A DNA stretch of 17,441 bases, taken from UBA1801 sp035353395 (GTDB lineage Bacteria; Acidobacteriota; Holophagae; Holophagales; Holophagaceae). The position numbers and the translations under genes were made by a program. Below, one piece after another: positions 8,135 to 13,819 of this stretch. The DNA is taken from NCBI GenBank assembly GCA_035353395.1, contig DAOPZL010000056.1, positions 1-17,441 of the forward strand. The letters run 5' to 3'. The notes beneath the pieces were generated by a model, which saw only the letters and a list, made by a program, of their open reading frames with translations, had not been told where the DNA came from and ran no database searches. Numbering within the stretch: position 1 is the stretch's first letter; each line of letters opens with the position of its first letter.

Positions 8135-8197
8135 GAACATTTGTTCGTTTTGTCGTTCCTCACGCGAATCAAATCCTGCACAAATGTTCGTTTGACA
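8135..8197. promoter_or_regulatory. Pair of direct-repeat operator candidates in the divergent control region
   Basis: Site A (8135-8146) is GAACATTTGTTC, a perfect GAAC-N4-GTTC palindrome. Site B (8178-8189) is GCACAAATGTTC, one base off. Both continue into CGTTT, giving 13 of 20 identical bases in direct orientation. The start-to-start distance is 43 bp, close to four helical turns, so a protein could bind both on one face. Each lies just outside a TTGACA hexamer, one per direction. The shape recalls Gram-positive-type LexA boxes and, on the minus strand (AAACGAACA), purine-regulator boxes. The actual regulator cannot be named from sequence. Confidence 0.4.
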
Positions 8198-8220
8198 GCC
8201 TTTTGTCCGGCATCGAGAAT
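8192..8220 (+). promoter_or_regulatory. Candidate sigma-70-type promoter for the 8288 gene cluster
   Basis: TTGACA (8192-8197) is followed after 17 bp by GAGAAT (8215-8220), four of six matches to TATAAT. Transcription would start near 8227, leaving a leader of about 60 bases before the ATG at 8288. Operator candidate site B abuts the -35 on its upstream side (centre near -43), a position typical for an activator touching RNA polymerase. Confidence 0.45.
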
Positions 8221-8287
8221 CCGAACCAATCCTGGGCCGGAGCCGGCGTGTCCGTTTGGGAATCCGCCTGGAAAATGGGGGGAAGCC

Positions 8288-9553
8288 ATGCGATCGAATC
8301 GCCCGAACGGAACGCTCATCCTGTCCTGGAGCCTCCTGGCGCTCCTCGGGTCCGGCCCGGGGGTGCCGCTGCTGGCCAAGCCCGTTCCGCAGATCCTGGC
8401 TGTCGCCCGCACCGGCGAATACGCCGAGTTCCTGAGCGAGAAGTTCGGCATCGTCTTCCAGCCCACCGTCAGCCAGGACGAGTTCCTGGGGGCCATCCGG
8501 AAGGCCGCCGGCCTCTCGATCGAGCCCGCCAAGGACCAGCCTTTCGAGGCCATGAGTGCCCTGGAATCCGCCCTTCGCGCGGCCGACCTGAAGGAGCTGG
8601 CCGCCACCTATCCGCCGGAGAAGGTCGACAGGAACCTCGCGAAGGCCAAGGCGCCAGCCAAGGGCTTCACGCCCACGAACCGGCAGGCGCTGGCCGCGGC
8701 CCTGGACACCGGCCTGCTGAGCCCGGCCCAGGCAGCCTCCCTCCGTCCGGGCTCTCCCCTCAGCCGGGAGCTGGCCAACACCCTCCTCGGCGGCGTCCTC
8801 TCCACCCGGGGCCTCTACAAGCACTACCTGGGCTATCTGCACGACCCCGACATCCTGGCCAGGTTCACCGAAGCCTACAAGCGCTCGGCTCTCATCCAGG
8901 CGCCGGAACTCCGGAACATGGTGGACGCGGCCCTCAAGCAGAAGCTCGTGACGGGCTACAACCTCAAGGACGTGCGCTACGATCCCCAGTTCATCCAGGC
9001 CCGGGCCCTGACCTACGGCCACTCCGACCTGGACCACGCGATCCAGCTGCTGGGGCTCCTGAAGAGCGAAGGCCTGGACGCCAAGGTGCAGTTCGAGCCC
9101 AAGACCTCGGCCTTCGTCTACCTCAAGGAGTGGGGCGACCCCGGCCAGCCCACCGAGGACATGGAGGTCAAGCAGATCGAGAACGGGGACTACATCGAGT
9201 ACGCCCGCGAGTACGACGTCTCCTTCGAGTTCAACTCGGTCCAGGAGAAGACGAAATTCCAGCCGATCATCATGGCCTACGCGAAGAAGAACCAGAAGGA
9301 CCAGAAGGGCCTCCTGGTCCATTCCTGGTGGCAGCCCCTCTACCTCTCCCGCACCGAGCTGCCGGACTACCGCACCATCGCCAACCACTACTTCCTGAAG
9401 GGCCACTACTACGCCCAGACCTTCGCCACCAGCGACAAGACCGCGGGCATCGTCAAGGCCTTCCAGACCCTGTCCCCCGGCCTCGACGTCAAGACCTACA
9501 CCTTCTGGGTGGACGAGCCCTTCTACCGCTACCTGCAGGGCGAGTCCAAGTAG
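8288..9553 (+). CDS. Exported protein of unknown function with weak SLH-like N-terminal repeats
   Basis: A 421-residue protein I do not recognise. The N-terminus (MRSNRPNGT, then a hydrophobic LILSWSLLALLGSG core, possible cleavage near LLA|K at 30) looks like a Sec signal, so it is probably periplasmic or outer-surface. Residues about 40-78 and about 128-172 (TNRQALAAALDTGLLSPAQAASLRPGSPLSRELANTLL shape, split here only by description) have the spacing of S-layer-homology repeats: helix, Gly-Leu turn, a Pro-Gly-x-Pro-Leu-(S/T)-R segment, helix. The C-terminal half is rich in Tyr, Phe and Trp (for example HSWWQPLYLS, HYFLKGHYYAQTF, TYTFWVDEPFYRYL), suggesting a compact beta-rich domain. The ATG at 8288 follows GGGGGAAG. 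The frame is open back to 8123, but that part covers the promoter and lacks a signal peptide. It is followed 57 bases later by a lipoprotein gene, likely co-transcribed. Confidence 0.8.
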   Translation: MRSNRPNGTLILSWSLLALLGSGPGVPLLAKPVPQILAVARTGEYAEFLSEKFGIVFQPTVSQDEFLGAIRKAAGLSIEPAKDQPFEAMSALESALRAADLKELAATYPPEKVDRNLAKAKAPAKGFTPTNRQALAAALDTGLLSPAQAASLRPGSPLSRELANTLLGGVLSTRGLYKHYLGYLHDPDILARFTEAYKRSALIQAPELRNMVDAALKQKLVTGYNLKDVRYDPQFIQARALTYGHSDLDHAIQLLGLLKSEGLDAKVQFEPKTSAFVYLKEWGDPGQPTEDMEVKQIENGDYIEYAREYDVSFEFNSVQEKTKFQPIIMAYAKKNQKDQKGLLVHSWWQPLYLSRTELPDYRTIANHYFLKGHYYAQTFATSDKTAGIVKAFQTLSPGLDVKTYTFWVDEPFYRYLQGESK

Positions 9554-9577
9554 CGGCCGTCCCCGTTTTCCAGACCC

Positions 9578-9592
9578 CCGGGGCAGCCCCGG
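9578..9592. repeat. Short perfect inverted repeat between the exported-protein and lipoprotein genes
   Basis: CCGGGG (9578-9583) and CCCCGG (9587-9592) form a 6-bp GC-only stem with a 3-base loop. It lies 18 bases upstream of the next start codon and just upstream of its GAGGAG ribosome-binding site. No T-tract follows, so it is not a clear terminator. It could partially attenuate read-through or stabilise the upstream message. Confidence 0.3.
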
Positions 9593-9610
9593 ATCCCTCG
9601 AGGAGCAGAC

Positions 9611-10204
9611 ATGATTTCCAGGATGAATTCCCTCTGGGCGGCCCTGCTGTCGGCTGTGGCCCTCATCGCCAGCCTGGCCTGCAGCCCGGCGAAGACCTCC
9701 GTCGCGGCGCCCGCCAGGACGGACATCGTCGCCTACCTCTCGAAGCCCGAAGGCGCCCTGCCGCCGATGATGGACCTCGGGCAGGCCGTGGACATGGCCC
9801 TCAAGAGCCATGCCGCCAACGACGGCTCCACGACGCACATGCGCTGGGGCGATCTCTCGGGCCAGCCCCTCTACGTGGTCTCCCTCTTCCCCGACCTGGG
9901 CATCATCAAGAAGGGCAAGGACATCACGAAGGATGAGCTGACGGCCTTCGTCCAGGCCCACAAGGACCTCCTGTCCGATCCGCGGATCTGCTTCGGCACC
10001 TGGTTCAACAAGGACGACGGCAACACCTACATCGACCTCAACGTGGTCCTGTCCGACAAGGCCAAGGCCGTGGAACTGGGCAAGCAGTACAACCAGATCT
10101 CCATCTTCAACCTGGCCACCTTCGAGGAGACCAAGACCGGCGGCGACGGGAAGCCCGTCGCCAACCTGCCTGCCCCCGCCAAGCGGCTGCCCGCCTTCCA
10201 GTAG
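9611..10204 (+). CDS. Putative lipoprotein of unknown function
   Basis: A 197-residue protein with an N-terminal export signal: MISRMNSLW, a hydrophobic ALLSAVALIASLA core and Cys24. The lipobox SLAC is imperfect (Leu at -2 and Ser at -3 rather than Leu at -3), so membrane anchoring is likely but not certain. The mature part is soluble-looking, with conserved-looking segments HAANDGSTTHMRWGDLSGQPLYVVSLFPDLG (about 68-98, described not asserted as a domain), a KDLLSDPR turn, GTWFNKDDGNTYIDL and a LGKQYNQISIFNLATFEE strand-helix. I recall similar uncharacterised proteins but no function. GAGGAG five bases before the ATG supports this start; a second ATG at 9623 is an alternative. It sits between the exported 421-residue protein and the 88-residue protein in what looks like one operon, so the three may act together at the cell envelope (inference). 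Confidence 0.8.
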   Translation: MISRMNSLWAALLSAVALIASLACSPAKTSVAAPARTDIVAYLSKPEGALPPMMDLGQAVDMALKSHAANDGSTTHMRWGDLSGQPLYVVSLFPDLGIIKKGKDITKDELTAFVQAHKDLLSDPRICFGTWFNKDDGNTYIDLNVVLSDKAKAVELGKQYNQISIFNLATFEETKTGGDGKPVANLPAPAKRLPAFQ

Positions 10205-10208
10205 TCCC

Positions 10209-10475
10209 ATGGAGGTCGCGGGCCGCTTCCTCGGCATCCCCGAGGAGGGCCCCCCCCTGGTGGGGCTCCTCGTCCAGGGACCGGGACGGACCCTGGTGAG
10301 ATGGTTCACGCCCCTCGACGGCCAGCGGGCCGCCGAGTGGGCGCGGGCCTTCGCCGTCGGCGAGCAGGTGACGTGCTCCGTGGTGCTGGTGGAGGACCCG
10401 CAGCGGATGATCATCGAGGACATGCGGGCCTGTCCGCCAGACAATTCGCCCAGGGAATCCTCGACCCAGCTCTAG
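10209..10475 (+). CDS. Small hypothetical protein (88 residues)
   Basis: An 88-residue reading frame starting 4 bases after the lipoprotein stop. Third-codon positions are almost all G or C across the frame and the protein has a sensible composition, supporting real coding. There is no signal peptide or membrane segment. The pattern of short hydrophobic strands (VAGRFLGI, LVGLLVQG, TLVRWFTP, VTCSVVLVED, MIIEDMRA) suggests a small beta-barrel, possibly OB-like, but I cannot assign a family. No good Shine-Dalgarno precedes the ATG, so translation is probably coupled to the upstream gene. It is the last gene before the convergent sigma-54 regulator. Function unknown. Confidence 0.6.
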   Translation: MEVAGRFLGIPEEGPPLVGLLVQGPGRTLVRWFTPLDGQRAAEWARAFAVGEQVTCSVVLVEDPQRMIIEDMRACPPDNSPRESSTQL

Positions 10476-10496
10476 GCGCGCAAGGTCTTTCCTCCG

Positions 10497-10517
10497 GCCC
10501 CTCCCAGGCGGGGGGGC
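10497..10517. terminator. Weak GC-rich hairpin between convergent genes
   Basis: GCCCCTCC (10497-10504) can pair with GGGGGGGC (10510-10517), an 8-bp stem with one G-T wobble and a 5-base loop. It lies between the stops of the convergent genes ending at 10475 and 10578, where a bidirectional terminator would be expected. No T-tract follows on either strand, so termination is only suggested by position. Confidence 0.3.
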
Positions 10518-10577
10518 GGCCTTGGGAAGCGGCTCGTGGGGAACCGCGACCTGCCGGCTGGAAATCATTCGATCAAG

Positions 10578-12626
10578 TCAGGACATGCCCATCTGCCTCA
10601 GGGCTTCGATTCCCGCCTGGGTGATGAGGGTGCCCCCGCGTCCGCTGGAAAGCTGGACGTAGCCTGACTGTTCCAGCTGGACCAGGAGCTTCCGGATCTG
10701 GGCTTCCGAAAGGAACAGGCCTCTTTCCAGCGCGTTCTGGTGCAGGCTGCGCCTTCCGGACCGCACCCTGCGCCTGTAGTTGGCGTCCAGGCATTCCAGG
10801 ATGAACCTCCTGTGATCCTGCCCCGGATCGGTGGACGCCGGGACGCATGCTGCCCGGGCGTCTCCCGCCCCCCGTGCGGGAGTGGGCCACTTCAGGACGG
10901 GCATGATGTCCTTTTCCTCGATGACCTGCTTGTCCAGATAGGCGAGGTATTCCGCGAGGTTCTTAAGTTCCCGGACGTTGCCGTACCAGGGATAGCTGGT
11001 CAGTACATCCGCCGCCTTCTGGGTGAGGGTCACGCCGACCCCCATGCGCTCCAGGATCCTTTCGAGAATGAAGAGGATGTCCTCCTTCCTCTCCCGGAGG
11101 GGCGGGACCTCGATGGGCAGGACGTTCAGGCGGTAGTAGAGATCCTTCCTGAACCCCCCGTCCTGGACCAGCTGCCACAGCGCCTTGTTGGTCGCGGCGA
11201 TGACGCGGATGTCGACGTTGATCAGACTGTCCCCGCCGATCCTCATGACCTCCCGGCTTTCCAGCACGCGCAGCAGCCGCCCCTGCAGGCTCAGGTTCAT
11301 CTCGCCGATCTCGTCCAGGAAGATGGTCCCCTTGTGAGCCAGTTCGAAGAGTCCGGGCTTGCCCCCCTTCCGGGCGCCGGTGAAGGCGCCTTCCTCGTAG
11401 CCGAAGAGTTCGCTCTCGAGGAGGCTTTCAGGTAGGGCGGCGCAGTTGATGGGGACGAACTGCCGGCCGTTCCTCCTCGAGGCGTGGTGGATCGCGTGGG
11501 CGATGAGCTCCTTCCCGGTGCCCGTCTCTCCGATGATCAGGACCGAGGCGTCGGAATCGGCCTTCTTCCTGGCCAGGAGCTTGGTCTGGAGGAAAGCCGG
11601 GCTCCGGGTCAGGATGTCGTCGAAGGTGTATCGGCTGCGATGCCCCTTGCCGAGCAGCTGCGACCTCAACCGCTGCTGGCTCTTCTCCATCTCCTCGAAC
11701 GTGTTGAGAGTGGCCAGGGCGCCGCGCGTCTCCCCCTTGATGATCATGGGGACCACCTTCACGGAGACGTTGCGGCCGTTGATCTTCACGAGCGTGCGGT
11801 CGACCTCGGCGCCGTTGTTCAGCACTCTGGCGAAGGGGATGCCGGGGACGAGGTCCGAGACCCGGACGCCCACGAAGTTCATGTCCGTGCCCAGCACTTC
11901 GTGGGCCTTGCGGTTGCCCGCGTGGATGAGGCCCGTGCTCTCGATGATGAGGATCCCGTCGTCCAGGACGTCGAGCAGGCCTGCGATCTGGCCTTCCAGG
12001 ATGTTCGTCCGGCTGAACAGCGTCGTCACCCGGTCGGGGTTCATCCGGAGGTTCTTGAAGTAGTGGATGAAGCGTTCTTCCCGGAGGAGGTGCTCGAGCC
12101 CGAGGCTGGTGGTGATGTCGATGATCGTCGGAGCGTCCATCACCCGGCCTCCGATGTCGATCACGCGCTTCACGAAGGCGGGAACGAGTCTCCGCTCCCC
12201 CGTCGTCACGGCGACTTCGAGCCTGGGCACCCGGGCGATGCCGGGATAGAAGGGCACGAACTCCAGGTGGTTCAAGCCGAGCTGATGGAAGAGCGTCATC
12301 GTCTCCATGGTCATCTCGACGCTGTAGTTCACCAGCAGCACCGAGATGCCCGCGGGCAGCTCGGCTACCTGCCGGTACTGCTCGTCGGTGATGGTGTTGC
12401 TGATGATGACCGTCTTGGCGCGGGCGGGGATGAACTGGCGGACGTTCAGGTAGATGTGATAGATGGAGACGATCACCACGTCCGCGTCGATCGGCCCGTT
12501 CAGGCTGCCCTCCTCGTAGGAATAGCACTTCAGGCGGATCGCGTCGCCGAACAGCCGCGTCAGGGTGAGGCGATGCAGCTCGGCGACATAGGAGAAGGCG
12601 GTGATTACTGCGACATCCTTGGCCAT
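10578..12626 (-). CDS. Sigma-54-dependent transcriptional activator (enhancer-binding protein) with PAS domain and winged-helix-like C-terminus
   Basis: A 682-residue cytosolic regulator. Residues 1-200 form an alpha/beta sensory region (alternating strands such as DVAVITAF, ADVVIVSIY, KTVIISN, GISVLLVNY), possibly PrpR-N-like. Residues about 205-310 look like a PAS domain (ILEGQIAGLLDVLDDGILIIE...GNRKAHEVLG). The AAA+ domain is complete: Walker A GETGTGKE (366-373), sigma-54-contacting GAFTGA (413-418), Walker B GTIFLDEIGE (433-442), FRKDLYYRLNVLPI (arginine finger) and GNVRELKN (549-556). The C-terminus lacks the usual Fis-type helix-turn-helix. Residues about 625-678 (SLHQNALERGLFLSEAQIRKLL, LEQSGYVQLSSGRGGTLITQAG) look like a winged helix. 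It should hydrolyse ATP to open sigma-54 promoters. AGGGGA precedes the ATG. It is divergent from the ABC-PFOR pair, which has a -24/-12 promoter, so it is the obvious regulator. The signal sensed is unknown. Confidence 0.93.
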   Translation of the reverse strand: MAKDVAVITAFSYVAELHRLTLTRLFGDAIRLKCYSYEEGSLNGPIDADVVIVSIYHIYLNVRQFIPARAKTVIISNTITDEQYRQVAELPAGISVLLVNYSVEMTMETMTLFHQLGLNHLEFVPFYPGIARVPRLEVAVTTGERRLVPAFVKRVIDIGGRVMDAPTIIDITTSLGLEHLLREERFIHYFKNLRMNPDRVTTLFSRTNILEGQIAGLLDVLDDGILIIESTGLIHAGNRKAHEVLGTDMNFVGVRVSDLVPGIPFARVLNNGAEVDRTLVKINGRNVSVKVVPMIIKGETRGALATLNTFEEMEKSQQRLRSQLLGKGHRSRYTFDDILTRSPAFLQTKLLARKKADSDASVLIIGETGTGKELIAHAIHHASRRNGRQFVPINCAALPESLLESELFGYEEGAFTGARKGGKPGLFELAHKGTIFLDEIGEMNLSLQGRLLRVLESREVMRIGGDSLINVDIRVIAATNKALWQLVQDGGFRKDLYYRLNVLPIEVPPLRERKEDILFILERILERMGVGVTLTQKAADVLTSYPWYGNVRELKNLAEYLAYLDKQVIEEKDIMPVLKWPTPARGAGDARAACVPASTDPGQDHRRFILECLDANYRRRVRSGRRSLHQNALERGLFLSEAQIRKLLVQLEQSGYVQLSSGRGGTLITQAGIEALRQMGMS

Positions 12627-12645
12627 GGCGTCCCCTGCAAGAAGA

Positions 12646-12694
12646 TCGGGTCAATCGGGTCAAAAGGGACTATAGATTAACCCGATTAGCCCGG
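12646..12694. repeat. Symmetric operator of four 9-bp units (two tandem, two inverted)
   Basis: TCGGGTCAA occurs twice in tandem (12646-12654, 12655-12663). Two inverted relatives follow: TTAACCCGA (12677-12685) and TTAGCCCGG (12686-12694). The arms match at 14 of 18 positions and are exactly symmetric around 12670, with a 13-bp spacer. The site is 20 bases upstream of the sigma-54 activator gene and about 180 bp upstream of the -24/-12 promoter, the usual distance for an enhancer. It is probably the binding site of the divergent activator, serving both self-control and PFOR activation (inference). Confidence 0.65.
12669..12674 (-). promoter_or_regulatory. Candidate -10 element of the regulator gene, at the centre of the operator
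   Basis: TATAGT reads on the minus strand at 12674-12669, in the spacer between the operator arms and covering the dyad centre. Transcription would start near 12662, about 36 bases before the regulator ATG. No good -35 lies 17 bp upstream (GAACCG). Regulator binding to both arms would cover this promoter, implying autorepression. Confidence 0.45.
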
Positions 12695-12848
12695 TTCTCT
12701 GCTCCGAATTCCATCCATCGCGATGGGAACGCGCAAGGGGCACGGGACCTCTTCGCCCGCCTGAAACGACCGGCAGGCCAGGAGATTCCGCCGCCGTGCC
12801 GGGTCTGCCTCGGCGCGCGGAGTTGGTCGAGGTCGTATGAATTAATAT

Positions 12849-12864
12849 TGGCCCGGATCATGCA
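12849..12864 (+). promoter_or_regulatory. Sigma-54 (-24/-12) promoter for the ABC ATPase-PFOR pair
   Basis: TGGCCCGGATCATGCA matches the sigma-54 consensus TGGCAC-N5-TTGCA at 9 of 11 defined positions, with the essential GG (12850-12851) and GC (12862-12863) at the correct 10-bp separation. An AT-rich tract (12837-12849, GAATTAATATT) lies directly upstream, as is common where DNA must bend. Transcription would start near 12875, giving a leader of about 158 bases before the ATG at 13034. Confidence 0.65.
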
Positions 12865-12890
12865 CTTCCGGAAACGAGGCGCCCCGCGCC

Positions 12891-13037
12891 GCAAGCATCC
12901 GGAGGCTCGCTGCCTGTGGGCTCCTCCTGGTGCTCATCGGGAGCTTCCGCCCCAGGGTCCTGCCTCGTCATCGGGTGGCCGCATCCGGCTTCGTCAAGGA
13001 CTTCATCGTCCGGTTCAGGAAAGGAGACCACGCATGA
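12891..13037 (+). pseudogene. Possible remnant of a LivM-like permease C-terminus
   Basis: The frame open from 12846 to a TGA at 13035-13037 reads, from 12891, a basic lead-in, a hydrophobic span LAACGLLLVLIGSF, then RPRVLPRH and an Arg/Lys-rich tail ending RFRKGDHA. A final membrane span followed by (L/W)FRPxGLL is the typical end of branched-chain amino acid permeases LivH/LivM. The TGA overlaps the ATG of the LivG-like gene (ATGA), the standard livM-livG junction. There is no ATG, GTG or TTG before the hydrophobic span and the sigma-54 start falls at its edge, so it is probably an untranslated fossil. The match is from memory and short, so it may be chance. Confidence 0.3.
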
Positions 13038-13804
13038 ACAGGAACTTGCCCGCGGCGACGAACCTCAGGCCCGTTCTGGAGTTCAAGGGTGTCACCAAGC
13101 GCTTTGGCGGGATCACGGCCTGCCAGGACATCAGCTTCACCCTCGGGGAAGGCTGCATCATGGGCCTCATCGGCCCCGACGGGGCCGGGAAGACGACCGT
13201 CTTCAACCTGATATGCGGAGTGCATGGGCCCACCGAGGGAGCCATCCTCTTCAACGGGCAGGCCATCCACGGGAAACGCCCCGACCAGATCGTGCGCCTC
13301 GGGATCTCGCGGACATCCCGGCCCATCGGGCTCTTCCAGCACCTCAGCGTGCTGGAGAACGTCTGTGTCGCCGTGGATTGCCGCGAGGCCTACCTGTCCG
13401 GGGCCGCCCGCCTGCGCGAGCAGGCGATCCGGAAGCAGGCCATGGAATTCCTGGCCGCCCTGGGGCTGGAGGACCAGGCTCCGGTGAGGGCAGACGCCAT
13501 GCCCTGCTGTCTCCAGCGGAAACTGGAGATCGCCCGCGCGCTGGCCCTGAAGCCCAGCCTGCTCCTCCTGGACGAGCCGGCGGCGGGAATGAACCGGGAG
13601 GAGGCCCTGGAACTGGCCGGGTTGATCCGAGACCTGCACCGGCGGTTCCAGCTGACGACGCTCCTCACCGGGCGTCCTGCGGATGTCGTCCTGTCAGTCT
13701 GCGAGCGCACCTGCGTCGTGGATTCCGGGGTGAGGCCGTCGCCAGGACCGGGGCCCCAGGAGGCATCCACCGCGACCTTGTCGCCTCTCTTTCCCAGAAA
13801 TTGA
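13034..13804 (+). CDS. LivG-like ABC ATPase with degenerate catalytic motifs
   Basis: A 256-residue single-domain ABC ATPase, normal length for LivG (branched-chain amino acid importer subunit). LEFKGVTKRFGGITACQDISF, VLENV and LDEPAAGMN are LivG-like. Walker A is GPDGAGKTT (47-55, Asp replacing the usual Asn) and Walker B LLLLDEPAAG (176-185) keeps Asp180-Glu181. Three other essentials are gone: the Q-loop RTFQ reads RTSR (93-96), the signature YGQQ reads CCLQ (158-161), and the switch histidine of EHD is replaced (GRP, 213-215). It may bind ATP but is unlikely to drive transport, and no permease or binding-protein gene accompanies it. AAAGGAG seven bases before the ATG supports the start; the frame is open upstream to 12848 but crosses the promoter. 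It ends 15 bases before PFOR, so both share the sigma-54 promoter. It may be a decaying gene or one taken over for another task. Confidence 0.85.
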   Translation: MNRNLPAATNLRPVLEFKGVTKRFGGITACQDISFTLGEGCIMGLIGPDGAGKTTVFNLICGVHGPTEGAILFNGQAIHGKRPDQIVRLGISRTSRPIGLFQHLSVLENVCVAVDCREAYLSGAARLREQAIRKQAMEFLAALGLEDQAPVRADAMPCCLQRKLEIARALALKPSLLLLDEPAAGMNREEALELAGLIRDLHRRFQLTTLLTGRPADVVLSVCERTCVVDSGVRPSPGPGPQEASTATLSPLFPRN

Positions 13805-13819
13805 CCAAGGAGTAGTCCC

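Noticed and set aside
8135..8146. Calling GAACATTTGTTC a definite LexA (SOS) box
   Set aside because: It matches the Gram-positive-type GAAC-N4-GTTC pattern, but neither neighbouring gene set is an SOS gene and site B is imperfect. It is therefore reported only as an unnamed operator.
8123..8287. Upstream extension of the 421-residue exported protein
   Set aside because: The extra 55 codons cover the operator and promoter elements and would bury the signal peptide. The ATG at 8288 has its own ribosome-binding site.
8126..10444. Minus-strand open frame of 772 codons opposite the three plus-strand unknown genes
   Set aside because: The plus-strand frames have signal peptides, ribosome-binding sites and sensible composition. 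The antisense product is Gly/Val/Leu/His-rich without domains and crosses three gene boundaries and the promoter.
10520..10570. Possible second terminator hairpin (GCGG...CCGC) near the end of the sigma-54 regulator gene
   Set aside because: The stem is only four pairs with a large loop and no T-tract, so it is not distinguishable from chance at this GC content.
12848..13033. Upstream extension of the LivG-like ATPase by 62 codons
   Set aside because: It starts at the -24/-12 promoter itself, upstream of the expected transcription start, and the peptide is basic and unstructured. AAAGGAG at 13020-13026 clearly serves the ATG at 13034.
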